Shown: one piece after another, positions 34,290 to 43,558 of the stretch
Position numbering within the stretch: the first letter of the stretch is position 1
Layout of the letters: the number at the start of each line of letters is the position of its first letter
Origin: an uncultured Oscillospiraceae bacterium
GTDB lineage: Bacteria > Bacillota > Clostridia > Oscillospirales > Acutalibacteraceae
Reading direction: 5' to 3'
Assembly (NCBI GenBank): GCA_900543795.1
Contig: UQSH01000005.1
Location: 1 to 64,000, forward strand
DNA length: 64,000 nucleotides
Notes under the pieces: generated by a model
The model's input: only the letters and a program-made list of their open reading frames with translations
The model's database searches: none
What the model was told of the DNA's origin: nothing
Made by a program: the position numbers and the translations under genes

Positions 34290-35582
34290 ATGAAAATAAC
34301 AAAGGCAAACGGTAAATCCGAATATCTGCTTATTGAAAATCTTAAAAAAAGAAGCGGAGAAACAGACGAAAAAATAACAGAAATTGTTTCATCAATAATT
34401 AAAGGTGTTAAAGAGGGCGGCGACGACGCTGTTCGCGAATATACCGTTAGGTTTGACGGGGGAGTACCCAAGAAAACCGTTATAGAAAAGGAAGAGCTTG
34501 CTCAGTATCTTGATATGGTTGATGATGAGTTCAAGGAAGCAATCATCAGCGCAAGGGATAATATTTATGCCTTTCATCAAAAGCAGACTCAGCAAAGCTG
34601 GCTCACAACTGAGGAAAACGGCGTTATTATGGGCCAGCGCATAAGAGGACTTCACAGAGTCGGAATTTATGTTCCCGGCGGAACTGCCGCTTATCCAAGC
34701 TCTGTTCTTATGAATGCCGTTCCTGCAAAAATTGCGGGAGTTAAGGAAATTATTATGGTAACACCTCCCGGAAAGGACGGTAATCCAAATCCTAATATTA
34801 TGGCGGCCGCCGCAGTTGCGGGTGTGGACAGAGTGTTCCTCTGCGGAGGTGCACAGGCTGTTGCAGCTCTCGCCTACGGAACGGAAAAAATTCCAAAGGT
34901 TGATAAAATAGTCGGCCCCGGAAATATCTTTGTTGCAACCGCAAAGAAGCTTCTTTACGGTGTTGTTGATATTGATATGGTTGCAGGCCCGTCGGAAATT
35001 CTTATTGTTGCGGATAAATCTGCAAAGCCCGCCTTTCTTGCGGCTGATTTAATGAGTCAGGCAGAGCACGATAAAATGGCTTCTTCAATCCTTTTAACAA
35101 CCTCCGAATCACTTGCAAGGGCAACGGTTAAGGAGATTGAAAAGCAAATCAAATTCCTTGAAAGGCAGGAAATTATTGAGCAGTCGCTTAATGATTACGG
35201 TGAAATTATCGTTTGCGAAAATCTTTCGCAGGCAATTGAATTTGCTAATGAGCTTGCTCCCGAGCATCTTGAGCTTTGCGTTGAGGAGCCTTTAAAATAT
35301 ATAGGTATGATTGATAATGCAGGCTCCGTTTTCCTCGGCAATTGGTCGCCCGAGCCTCTCGGGGATTATTATGCAGGTCCAAATCATGTTTTGCCAACAA
35401 GCGGAACTGCAAGATTTTTCAGTCCTCTTTCCGTGGATAGCTTTATTAAAAAATCATCGTTTATATATTACACTCAACTCGAGCTGTCAAACGCAAAGGA
35501 TAAAATTATCAACCTTGCAGAAACAGAGGGCTTAACTGCTCACGCAAACAGTATAAAGGTAAGATTTAATGAGAAAAATTAA
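34290..35582 (+). CDS. hisD: Histidinol dehydrogenase
   Basis: HisD carries out the last two oxidations of histidine synthesis, histidinol to histidine, with NAD and zinc. The family segments are clear: GVYVPGGTAAYPSSVLMN (as GIYVPGGTAAYPSSVLMN), GGAQAVAALAYGT, VDKIVGPGN, DMVAGPSEILIVAD and LMSQAEHD, then LPTSGTARFFSPLSVDSFIKK near the end. The 430-residue length is normal. It follows hisZG by 18 bases and its last 14 bases overlap the next gene. Confidence 0.97.
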   Translation: MKITKANGKSEYLLIENLKKRSGETDEKITEIVSSIIKGVKEGGDDAVREYTVRFDGGVPKKTVIEKEELAQYLDMVDDEFKEAIISARDNIYAFHQKQTQQSWLTTEENGVIMGQRIRGLHRVGIYVPGGTAAYPSSVLMNAVPAKIAGVKEIIMVTPPGKDGNPNPNIMAAAAVAGVDRVFLCGGAQAVAALAYGTEKIPKVDKIVGPGNIFVATAKKLLYGVVDIDMVAGPSEILIVADKSAKPAFLAADLMSQAEHDKMASSILLTTSESLARATVKEIEKQIKFLERQEIIEQSLNDYGEIIVCENLSQAIEFANELAPEHLELCVEEPLKYIGMIDNAGSVFLGNWSPEPLGDYYAGPNHVLPTSGTARFFSPLSVDSFIKKSSFIYYTQLELSNAKDKIINLAETEGLTAHANSIKVRFNEKN

Positions 35583-36693
35583 AGCTTTAATTTCAATCGC
35601 CTTGTCTGCTCTTACGGTGCTTTCGTTCTCGTCCTGTGCTTCTCAAAAGCAGAGCGTTGAAGCTTCAAACGATACTCTCAGCTCTGCTTCAAGCGGTGTT
35701 TTGGCTGTGCATTTCCTTGATGTAGGCCAGGGCGACAGTGAGTTTATCGAGCTTCCGAATGGCGAAACAATGCTGATAGACGCCGGCGAAGCAGAGGAGG
35801 GGAAAACGGTTTCCTCCGATTTAAAGAAAATCGGTGTTCGGAATATAACATATCTTGTTGCAACTCATCCTCATTCAGACCATATCGGAGGTCTTGCCGA
35901 GGTGCTTTCTCAGTTTGTTGTTGAAAATGTTTATATGCCGAATGCCGTTTCATCATCACAAACCTATTCTGATTTTCTTGATGCCGTTGAGGCAGAGAGC
36001 TGCAATGTTGTTGAGGCGAGGAGCGGCGTTGATGTTGTAGATACCTCCGATTTGAGTGTCTCGTTTTTAGCACCCGTCTCGGCGGAATATGATGATTTGA
36101 ATAATTATTCCGCAGTTGTGAAAATAACATACGGCGAAAATTCGTTTATTTTTATGGGCGATGCAGAGGAGCTTTCCGAAAACGAAATCACCGCAGATGT
36201 CAGCGCAAATGTTATCAAGGTAGGCCATCACGGCTCGTCAACCTCCTCATCGCAAAGCTTTGTTAATCGGGTTTTGGCTGATTATGCCGTTATTGAATGC
36301 GGTAAGGATAATTCCTACGGTCATCCCCATCAGGAAATTGTTGAGCGTTGGGAAAAATCTGGAGCGAAGGTTTTAAGAACGGATTTGCTCGGAAATATTC
36401 TTATAACAAGCAACGGCAAGGAAATTTCGTATGTAACCGAAGGTGCTTTAAGCTCGCTTGATGATTCCTCCGCAACGGATGAAGGCATCGGCAACGAGCA
36501 AGGCACACAGGCGGATAACGGCAAATTTGAATATGAATGGGTGCTTAACACAAGCAGTAAAAAAATTCATTATCCTTCCTGCCGCTATGCCGAATCAATA
36601 AGTGATAAAAACAGGGATTATTCAAACGAAAGCATAAGCACTCTTAAAGCAGAGGGGTATTCTCCCTGCGGAGAATGTAAGCCGGCGGATTAG
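35569..36693 (+). CDS. Secreted metallo-beta-lactamase-fold lipoprotein (ComEC C-terminal type)
   Basis: The product begins with a lipoprotein signal peptide ending in the lipobox FSSC. The main domain is a ComEC/Rec2-like metallo-beta-lactamase: HFLDVGQGDSEFIELPNG, the metal motif THPHSDHIGG, then FIFMGDAEE and VGHHGSSTSSS. Such stand-alone domains are thought to act on extracellular nucleic acids. About 50 C-terminal residues (VLNTSSKKIHYPSC ... GYSPCGEC) form a small Cys-rich module often seen on nucleases. It overlaps the hisD end by 14 bases and is followed by a DUF3006 gene, a frequent partner. It has no obvious role in histidine synthesis. Confidence 0.88.
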   Translation: MRKIKALISIALSALTVLSFSSCASQKQSVEASNDTLSSASSGVLAVHFLDVGQGDSEFIELPNGETMLIDAGEAEEGKTVSSDLKKIGVRNITYLVATHPHSDHIGGLAEVLSQFVVENVYMPNAVSSSQTYSDFLDAVEAESCNVVEARSGVDVVDTSDLSVSFLAPVSAEYDDLNNYSAVVKITYGENSFIFMGDAEELSENEITADVSANVIKVGHHGSSTSSSQSFVNRVLADYAVIECGKDNSYGHPHQEIVERWEKSGAKVLRTDLLGNILITSNGKEISYVTEGALSSLDDSSATDEGIGNEQGTQADNGKFEYEWVLNTSSKKIHYPSCRYAESISDKNRDYSNESISTLKAEGYSPCGECKPAD

Positions 36694-36697
36694 TATT

Positions 36698-36895
36698 ATG
36701 AGAATTATTATAGAAAGAATTGAAAATCAAATTGCCGTTTGTGAGCTTGAAAACGGCATGGTTGTAAACGCTCCCACATCTCTTTTTGAGAATGTCAGTG
36801 AGGGTGCTGTTTACAATTTGTCAAAGGACACCGCTTCAGAGGAAGAAAGAAAAAAATCAGCACAGAAAAGATTGAATAATCTTTTTAATAAATAA
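36698..36895 (+). CDS. DUF3006 domain protein
   Basis: This small 65-residue protein (MRIIIERIENQIAVCELENG at the N-terminus) has the pattern of DUF3006, a short beta-rich domain followed by a charged tail (KKSAQKRLNNLF). No signal peptide or membrane segment is seen. DUF3006 genes are commonly next to ComEC-like metallo-beta-lactamase genes, as here. Its molecular role is unknown. It is 4 bases after the lipoprotein gene and 12 bases before hisB. Confidence 0.75.
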   Translation: MRIIIERIENQIAVCELENGMVVNAPTSLFENVSEGAVYNLSKDTASEEERKKSAQKRLNNLFNK

Positions 36896-36907
36896 CGGGA
36901 GAACGAT

Positions 36908-37483
36908 ATGAGAACTGCTAAAATTGAGAGAAACACAAAGGAAACGCAGATAAGCCTTCAGCTCTGTCTTGACGGCGGAGAGGTTGAAATTTCAACGGGA
37001 ATAGGCTTTTTCGACCATATGATGACTGCCTTTGCGGTTCACGGCGGCTTCGGCTTAAAGCTTAATGTTAAGGGCGATCTTGAGGTTGATACTCATCACA
37101 CGGTTGAGGATACGGGCATTGCGCTCGGCAAGGCGTTTAATAAAGCACTCGGAAATATGGGCTCAATAAAGCGTTACGGCTCGTTTTATATTCCCATGGA
37201 TGAAAGCCTTGCTTTTTGCTCGCTTGATATTTCAAACAGACCGTTTCTTGTTTTCAATGCAGATTTTGAAGAGGAAAGATGCGGAGATTATGAAAATTGC
37301 TGCACAGAGGAATTCTTCCGTGCCTTTGCGGTTAATTCAGGTATAACTCTTCATTTAAGCGTTTTATACGGCTCTAATTCCCATCATAAAATAGAGGCGC
37401 TTTTCAAGGCGTTTGCACACGCTCTTAAAGAGGCTTGTGAAAAAACGGATTCGGGCATTCTTTCAACAAAGGGCGTTCTTTAA
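36908..37483 (+). CDS. hisB: Imidazoleglycerol-phosphate dehydratase
   Basis: HisB removes water from imidazole glycerol phosphate to give imidazole acetol phosphate. The metal-binding His clusters are present: GIGFFDHMMTAFAVHGGF, DTHHTVEDTGIALG and SNSHHKIEALFKAFAHAL. The 191-residue length is that of the monofunctional enzyme. AACGGGAG serves as its ribosome binding site. Confidence 0.97.
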   Translation: MRTAKIERNTKETQISLQLCLDGGEVEISTGIGFFDHMMTAFAVHGGFGLKLNVKGDLEVDTHHTVEDTGIALGKAFNKALGNMGSIKRYGSFYIPMDESLAFCSLDISNRPFLVFNADFEEERCGDYENCCTEEFFRAFAVNSGITLHLSVLYGSNSHHKIEALFKAFAHALKEACEKTDSGILSTKGVL

Positions 37484-37508
37484 TATTTGAAAGGCTATGT
37501 GAAATATT

Positions 37509-38222
37509 ATGATTATTTTTCCTGCAATAGATATAATGAATAAAAAGCCGGTGCGCCTTTATAAAGGAGAGTTTTCAACTGCAAAGCAGGTTGCCGAAAA
37601 TGCACTTGAAACCGCAAGGGTGTTTGAAAAGGCAGGTGCAGAGTGGATACACACCGTTGACCTTGACGGCTCGTTGAAAAAAGAAAGGGTAAACAGCGAT
37701 GTGTTTCTTGAAATAGCAAGTGAAACCTCCTTGAAGGTTGAGGTCGGCGGCGGAATAAGAAGCCTTAAAGATATTGAATTTTATCTTTCAAACGGCATAG
37801 AGCGTGTTATTTTAGGCTCCGTTGCACTCAAAAATCCGTTGCTTGTTAAAGAGGCAGTTGCCGAGTTCGGCGAAAAAATTGCAGTCGGCATTGATGCTTC
37901 AAACGGCTATGCCGCCGCAGAGGGCTGGACCGAAAGCTCTGATGTTTATTTCACTGACCTTGCAAAGAAAATGGAGGATTTTGGCGTTAAAACGATTATA
38001 TACACCGATATTTCAAAGGACGGAACCCTAAGCGGTCCTAATCTTTCACAGCTTAAAGAAATCAATAATGCCGTTTCCTGCAATATAATTGCTTCGGGCG
38101 GAATAACCGATATAAACGATATTATTGCATTAAGAAACGAAGGGCTTTACGGTGCAATATGCGGAAAAAGCATTTATAATTCAACTCTTGATTTAAGAGA
38201 AGCAGTTGAAATTTGCAGGTGA
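37509..38222 (+). CDS. hisA: Phosphoribosylformimino-5-aminoimidazole carboxamide ribotide isomerase
   Basis: HisA opens the ribose ring of ProFAR in histidine synthesis. This (beta/alpha)8-barrel product of 237 residues begins IIFPAIDIMNKKPVRLYKG, with the catalytic Asp8 in AIDI. The second catalytic Asp is in YTDISKDGTLSGPN, and phosphate-binding loops are VGGGIR and ASGGI. hisH, which normally precedes hisA, is absent, and hisF does not follow. Confidence 0.95.
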   Translation: MIIFPAIDIMNKKPVRLYKGEFSTAKQVAENALETARVFEKAGAEWIHTVDLDGSLKKERVNSDVFLEIASETSLKVEVGGGIRSLKDIEFYLSNGIERVILGSVALKNPLLVKEAVAEFGEKIAVGIDASNGYAAAEGWTESSDVYFTDLAKKMEDFGVKTIIYTDISKDGTLSGPNLSQLKEINNAVSCNIIASGGITDINDIIALRNEGLYGAICGKSIYNSTLDLREAVEICR

Positions 38223-38231
38223 GGTTTTCAA

Positions 38232-38552
38232 ATGGATGTTAAAAGGTATTTTAAAAAGTCGGATTTAATTCCCGCAATTGTTCAGGAGGATAAAACAGGC
38301 GAGGTTCTTATGCTTGCCTATATGAATGAGGAGTCGTTACTTAAAACTCTTGAAACGGGCTACACTTGGTTTTGGTCAAGAAGCAGGCAGGAGCTTTGGA
38401 ATAAGGGCGCAACAAGCGGCCATCTTCAAAGGGTTGTTTCAATAAAGGGCGATTGTGATGATGATACTCTGCTCGTAACAGTTGTTCAAACGGGAGCCGC
38501 CTGCCACACGGGCAATCATTCCTGCTTCTTTAACGATATAAAAGAATTTTGA
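38232..38552 (+). CDS. hisI: Phosphoribosyl-AMP cyclohydrolase
   Basis: HisI hydrolyses the purine ring of phosphoribosyl-AMP. The 106-residue monofunctional enzyme has AYMNEESLLKTLETG and WNKGATSGHLQRVV. The zinc ligands are in DCDDDTLLVTVVQTGAACHTG. It follows hisA by 9 bases, with hisE immediately downstream, so the two activities are separate polypeptides. Confidence 0.96.
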   Translation: MDVKRYFKKSDLIPAIVQEDKTGEVLMLAYMNEESLLKTLETGYTWFWSRSRQELWNKGATSGHLQRVVSIKGDCDDDTLLVTVVQTGAACHTGNHSCFFNDIKEF

Positions 38553-38567
38553 TAAAGGGTGTTTAAT

Positions 38568-38891
38568 ATGGATTTAATCAAAAACGAATATCAGGTTATA
38601 ATAGACAGAAAAAACGAAAAGGCAGAGGGCTCTTATACCGCTTACCTTTTTGAACAGGGAATTGATAAAATTCTTAAAAAGGTTGGCGAGGAGTGCACGG
38701 AAACGGTTATTGCCGCAAAGAATAATAATAACGAGGAAACCGTTTACGAAATAACCGATTTGATTTATCACACGCTTGTTTTAATGGCGTATCAGGGAAT
38801 AACTCCTGAGGATATTGAAGCAGAATTATTAAAAAGAGCAGAAAAAAGAGGCAATCTTAAAAAATTTCATCAGGTAGATAAGAATTCATAA
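38568..38891 (+). CDS. hisE: Phosphoribosyl-ATP pyrophosphatase
   Basis: HisE removes pyrophosphate from phosphoribosyl-ATP, the second step of histidine synthesis. It is an all-alpha MazG-like fold; GSYTAYLFEQGIDKILKKVG and EECTE with the helix EITDLIYHTLVLMA are characteristic. ATG 38568, 8 bases after AAAGGG, is preferred to GTG 38559. The product is 107 residues. It is the last his gene here, and its TAA overlaps the recJ ATG by one base. Confidence 0.95.
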   Translation: MDLIKNEYQVIIDRKNEKAEGSYTAYLFEQGIDKILKKVGEECTETVIAAKNNNNEETVYEITDLIYHTLVLMAYQGITPEDIEAELLKRAEKRGNLKKFHQVDKNS

Positions 38892-40918
38892 TGGCTTACA
38901 GAAAATGGATAATTGCAGATGCGGATAAGGAAAAGGCGTCTTTTATAAGTGAAAAATTTAATATAGACCCCTTTGTTTCGTTTCTTCTTGCTTCAAGAGG
39001 AATAGATAATGAGCTTGCCGTGTCTGATTTCTTATCCGATACGGTTAAGCTTTTTGACCCCTTCTGCCTTAAAGATATGGATAAGGCGGTTGAAAGAATA
39101 AACAGGGCAATTGATAACGGCGAAAAAATAACCGTTTACGGAGATTACGATTGCGACGGTATAACCTCAACGGTTTTGCTCTATTCTTTTTTAACAAGTC
39201 TCGGCGCAGATGCGGATTATTATATTCCGTCAAGAGAATCAGAGGGCTACGGCCTTAATAATGAGGCAATTAAAAATCTTTGCGAAAAGGGAACAAAGCT
39301 TATTGTTACCGTTGATAACGGTATTTCCGCCTTTGATGAGGCAGAATATATATATTCACTCGGTATGGAGCTTGTTGTAACCGACCACCACAGCGTTTCG
39401 GATAGGCTTCCTCGAGCCGAGGCGGTTGTTAATCCTCACAGAAAGGATAATAACACCTGCTTTGAAGACCTTGCGGGAGTCGGCGTTGCGTTTAAGCTTG
39501 CCTGCGCTCTTTACGGAGATGCGCAGGAGATTATTTCCGAATATGCCGATTTGGCGGCGCTCGGCACAATTGCTGATATTGTTCCGCTTGTCAGCGAAAA
39601 CAGATGTATTGTTAAAGCAGGGTTAAAGCTCATAAACAGCGGTTCTCGTGCAGGTATTTCGGCGCTGAAAAATGCTTCGGGCTTTTTCGGAAAGGATATG
39701 ACAAGCACGGATGTTGTTTTCGTTCTTGCTCCCCGAATTAATGCAACGGGCAGAATTGAAAACGCATCAAAAAGCGTTGAGCTTTTGCTTCAAGAAAATT
39801 ACGATGCTGCTCTTGAAGAGGCGCAAAGCATTAATTTGAACAATTCTCACCGCCAAGAGCTTGAAGCGGAAATATTTGCAGATGTTAAAAGGCAGATTAA
39901 TGAAAACCCCGCTCTTGCTTCAACAAGGGTTATTGTTGTTTCGGGCAAAAATTATCATCAGGGCGTTGTGGGAATCGTTGCCGCAAGAGTCCTTGAAGAA
40001 TATGCAAAGCCCGTTATCATTATCGGCATTGATGAGGATAATTGTGCAAGGGGCTCTGCAAGAAGCATAGACGGCTTTAATATCTTTGAAGCCATTTCAG
40101 CCTGCTCCGATGTGCTCAACCATTTCGGAGGACATCCAAAGGCGGCAGGGCTTTCTCTTTCAGCCGATAAAATTGATGAGTTCAGAAGCAAAATAAACGA
40201 TTATGCGGCACAAAGCTATCCCGTTATGCCTGCAATGTGCCTTAATGTTGACGCAAAAATTTCGCCTTATTATCTAAATATTGAGCTTGCCAAGGCTCTT
40301 TCGGTTATGGAGCCGTACGGTGAGTGCAACAAAAAGGCGGTTTTTGCTCTTTTCGGACTTAATTTGTTGAGCGTTTCCCCAATAGGCGGCGGAAAGCATA
40401 TTAAAATCGAGTGCGAAAAGAATTCAAAAAGAATAAGAATAGTGAGGTTTGGAGTAACCGAAAGCGCCTTCCCGTTTAAGTCGGGAGATAAGATAGATGC
40501 CGCCGTAAGAATCGGAATTAACCTTTATAATTCAAAGGAATATCTTTCCGTTCAGGCGGTTGATATAAGAAAAAGCGGAATTGATGAGGATAGGTTTTTT
40601 GCCGAAAAGGCTGATTATGAGCTTTTCCTTTTGGGTAAAAAAAGCACTCCGTCCCTTTATCCAAGCAGAGATATCTGCTCGGTTATTTATAAATATCTTC
40701 GCAATAATAAGGATAAGCAGCTTGCAAAGGAGGATATTTATTTTCAGCTTTCGGGTGTAAACTACGGTCAGCTTATGTTTGCACTCGATGCCTTTGAAGA
40801 ATGTTCTTTAATTAAAATTAACGGTAACAGGGTTGAGCTCCTTGAAGCAAAAGGCAGGGTGGACCTTATGAATACCGAAGTAATAAAAACCTTGAAAGGA
40901 AGACTTGGGCTTGATTGA
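38891..40918 (+). CDS. recJ: Single-stranded-DNA-specific exonuclease RecJ
   Basis: RecJ is a 5'-3' single-strand exonuclease of recombination and mismatch repair. DHH-family motifs are present: YGDYDCDGITSTVLLYSF, VTVDNGISAFDE and VTDHHSVSDRLP. The DHHA1 domain has VVGIVAARVLEEYAKPVIII and FGGHPKAAGLSL. About 150 C-terminal residues carry the OB-fold and tail. The 675-residue length is within the range for Clostridia. It shares one base with hisE, so it is translationally coupled to the his operon, which is unusual. Confidence 0.95.
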   Translation: MAYRKWIIADADKEKASFISEKFNIDPFVSFLLASRGIDNELAVSDFLSDTVKLFDPFCLKDMDKAVERINRAIDNGEKITVYGDYDCDGITSTVLLYSFLTSLGADADYYIPSRESEGYGLNNEAIKNLCEKGTKLIVTVDNGISAFDEAEYIYSLGMELVVTDHHSVSDRLPRAEAVVNPHRKDNNTCFEDLAGVGVAFKLACALYGDAQEIISEYADLAALGTIADIVPLVSENRCIVKAGLKLINSGSRAGISALKNASGFFGKDMTSTDVVFVLAPRINATGRIENASKSVELLLQENYDAALEEAQSINLNNSHRQELEAEIFADVKRQINENPALASTRVIVVSGKNYHQGVVGIVAARVLEEYAKPVIIIGIDEDNCARGSARSIDGFNIFEAISACSDVLNHFGGHPKAAGLSLSADKIDEFRSKINDYAAQSYPVMPAMCLNVDAKISPYYLNIELAKALSVMEPYGECNKKAVFALFGLNLLSVSPIGGGKHIKIECEKNSKRIRIVRFGVTESAFPFKSGDKIDAAVRIGINLYNSKEYLSVQAVDIRKSGIDEDRFFAEKADYELFLLGKKSTPSLYPSRDICSVIYKYLRNNKDKQLAKEDIYFQLSGVNYGQLMFALDAFEECSLIKINGNRVELLEAKGRVDLMNTEVIKTLKGRLGLD

Positions 40919-43100
40919 ATATGACGACGGATTTGCCTCCTTCATTGAAGAGGTAAAGCAAAGCAAGCAGTATGATGCCGAAAAAATTGAAAAAGCCTAT
41001 CAGCTTGCAAGAGATGCGCATAAAAATCAAAGGCGCAGATCGGGCGAGCCTTATATTATGCACCCTGTTGCCGTTGCCGAAATACTGTTTAAATTCGGTA
41101 TGGATAATGAGTGCATTATCGGTGCGCTTCTTCATGATGTTGTTGAAGATACTGAATATGATATAGATTATATAAAGGAGCATTTCGGAGATGATGTTGC
41201 CCTGCTTGTTGACGGCGTAACAAAGCTCGGAAAAATTTCTCTTTCAACTCGAGAGGAGGTTCAGGCAGAGAATATCCGCAAGATGTTTATTGCTATGAAT
41301 AAGGATGTTCGAGTTATCATCATAAAGCTTGCAGACCGCCTGCATAATATGAGAACGCTTCAACATATGCCTGAATATAAGCAAAGGGAAAAAAGCCTTG
41401 AAACCCTTGAAATCTATGCTCCTATTGCACACCGTCTCGGTATCCGTGCATTTAAGGATGAGCTTGAAGACCTTGCTGTTAGATATCTTGATCCGATTGC
41501 CTATAAGGAAATTGAAAATTCTCTTTCTATGAAGCAGGAGGAGGGAGAACGCTTCCTTAATGATATAAAGCAGCAAATAACAGAGCGCATAACTCCCGTT
41601 ATGAAAAATGCAAGCATAACCTCCCGTGTTAAATCTGTTCACGGTATTTTCAGAAAGGTATATATAAAGGGAAAATCCTTTGAGGAAATCTATGACATTT
41701 ATGCTGTCAGAATTATAGTTGACACTATGATAGACTGCTATAATGCTCTCGGCATTGTTCACGATATGTTCAAGCCGCTTCCGGGAAGATTTAAGGATTA
41801 TATTTCAACCCCGAAGCCTAATATGTATCAGTCGCTTCACACAACTGTGCTTTCAAAGGACGGTGTTCCCTTTGAAATTCAAATAAGAACATGGGATATG
41901 CACCAAACCGCTGAATACGGTATTGCGGCGCATTGGAAATATAAGCTCGGCAAGGGCGGCAAGGACAGGCTTGATGAAAAGCTTTCGTGGATTCACAGAA
42001 TGATTGAAACGGGCGAGGAATCCGATACTGCCGAGGAGCTTGTTGCAAGCATAAAGGGCGACTTGTCTATGGAGGAGGTTTATGTTTTCACCCCGAGGGG
42101 AGATATAAAAAGCCTTCCAAACGGCTCAACCGTTATAGATTTCGCCTATGCAATCCATTCGGCAGTCGGTAATAAAATGGTTGGTGCAAAGGTAGATGGC
42201 AGAATAGTTCCGCTTGATTATAAAATCAAAACGGGCGAAAGAATAGAGGTTTTAACCTCAAATCAGCAGGGCAAGGGTCCCAGCAGAGATTGGCTCTCTA
42301 TCGTTAAAACGGGAGAGGCAAGGAATAAAATTCGCTCTTGGTTTAAAAAGGAAAGACGAGAGGAAAATATTGAAGAGGGTAAAACCGCCGTTGAGCGTGA
42401 GCTTCGCAGAAATTTTATAAGACTCAGCGGAGATAAATATGAGGAGTTTATCAAAAAAATATCGGAACGGCAGCATTTCTCCGATATTGATGAATTTTAT
42501 GCCGCAGTTGGCTACGGCGGTGTTCAAATAAGCCGCCTTATGCCCGGTATAAAGGATGAATACAACAGAAATTGGAAGGAAAAGGAGCCCGAAAAGGCAC
42601 CTTCGGCTAATGTTGTTGATAAGCCTCGAAAGGCATCCTCCTCCGGCAACGGCGTTGTTGTTGACGGAATTGATAATTGCCTTATTAAAATGGCAAAATG
42701 TTGCTGTCCGCTTCCCGGTGAGGAAATAGTTGGCTTCATAACAAGAGGACACGGACTTTCTATCCATAAAAGAAGCTGCGTTAATGTTCCGCAGGACCTT
42801 GAACATTCAGCAGAGCCTGAGCGCTGGATAAGTGCCCATTGGGATGAAAATGTTAAAATTGAAACGCAGTCAACACTTGATGTTTATGCTATTGACAGAG
42901 ACGGCGTTGTGCTTGATATAACAAGCACATTGATGAATCTTCATGTCAAAATTCATTCAATTAACGCTCGTCCTATTAATGACGGTAATTGCCTAACAAC
43001 CTTAACGGTTGCGGTCAACAGCAAGGAGCATCTTGATAACATAGTAAGAATTATCAGAAAAATTGAGGGCGTTTACCATATTGAAAGAACAGGAGTTTAA
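40905..43100 (+). CDS. relA: Bifunctional (p)ppGpp synthetase/hydrolase Rel
   Basis: Rel makes and degrades the stringent-response alarmone (p)ppGpp. The hydrolase HD domain (about 45-150) keeps its active-site motif LLHDVVEDT, so hydrolysis should work. The synthetase domain (about 235-345) includes VKSVHGIFRK and YAVRIIV. A TGS domain (EEVYVFTPRGDIKSLPNGST) and a C-terminal ACT domain follow, with CCCPLPGEEIVGFITRGHG between them. Two TTG starts (40905, 40911) are possible with AAAGGAAG upstream; the gene overlaps the end of recJ. Length is 731 residues. Confidence 0.96.
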   Translation: MGLIEYDDGFASFIEEVKQSKQYDAEKIEKAYQLARDAHKNQRRRSGEPYIMHPVAVAEILFKFGMDNECIIGALLHDVVEDTEYDIDYIKEHFGDDVALLVDGVTKLGKISLSTREEVQAENIRKMFIAMNKDVRVIIIKLADRLHNMRTLQHMPEYKQREKSLETLEIYAPIAHRLGIRAFKDELEDLAVRYLDPIAYKEIENSLSMKQEEGERFLNDIKQQITERITPVMKNASITSRVKSVHGIFRKVYIKGKSFEEIYDIYAVRIIVDTMIDCYNALGIVHDMFKPLPGRFKDYISTPKPNMYQSLHTTVLSKDGVPFEIQIRTWDMHQTAEYGIAAHWKYKLGKGGKDRLDEKLSWIHRMIETGEESDTAEELVASIKGDLSMEEVYVFTPRGDIKSLPNGSTVIDFAYAIHSAVGNKMVGAKVDGRIVPLDYKIKTGERIEVLTSNQQGKGPSRDWLSIVKTGEARNKIRSWFKKERREENIEEGKTAVERELRRNFIRLSGDKYEEFIKKISERQHFSDIDEFYAAVGYGGVQISRLMPGIKDEYNRNWKEKEPEKAPSANVVDKPRKASSSGNGVVVDGIDNCLIKMAKCCCPLPGEEIVGFITRGHGLSIHKRSCVNVPQDLEHSAEPERWISAHWDENVKIETQSTLDVYAIDRDGVVLDITSTLMNLHVKIHSINARPINDGNCLTTLTVAVNSKEHLDNIVRIIRKIEGVYHIERTGV

Positions 43101-43105
43101 AGCTA

Positions 43106-43558
43106 ATGAGGGCTGTTATTCAGCGTGTTAAATTTGCAGAGGTTAAGATAAACGGCGAGCTTGCCGGAAAATGCGGCGCAGGCTTTCTTATCCTTTTAGG
43201 TGTTATGAATACCGATACGGAAAACGACGCAGATAAGCTTATTAAAAAAATACCGTATCTGCGCATTTTTGAGGATGAAAACGAAAAAATGAATCTCTCT
43301 GCTCTTGATACGGGGGCGCAAATGCTTGTTGTTTCGCAGTTTACTCTCTGTGCAGACTGCTCCCATGGCAGACGCCCAAGCTTTACCGCCTCTGCTCCTC
43401 CTGCCGAGGCCGAGAGGCTTTATGAGTATTTCGTAAGCGAGCTTAAAAAAGCAGGCGTTTCAAGTGTTGAAACAGGTCGCTTCGGCGCAGATATGCAGGT
43501 TTCACTTTTGAATGACGGACCTGTAACAATAATTTTAGACAGCGGTGAACTTAAATGA
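43106..43558 (+). CDS. dtd: D-aminoacyl-tRNA deacylase
   Basis: Dtd removes D-amino acids mischarged onto tRNA. The start MRAVIQRVKFAEVKING and the active-site segment SQFTLCADCSHGRRPSFTAS with NDGPVTIILD near the end are diagnostic. The 150-residue length is normal. It follows rel by 5 bases, the standard rel-dtd arrangement, and its stop overlaps the next start (ATGA). Confidence 0.97.
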   Translation: MRAVIQRVKFAEVKINGELAGKCGAGFLILLGVMNTDTENDADKLIKKIPYLRIFEDENEKMNLSALDTGAQMLVVSQFTLCADCSHGRRPSFTASAPPAEAERLYEYFVSELKKAGVSSVETGRFGADMQVSLLNDGPVTIILDSGELK

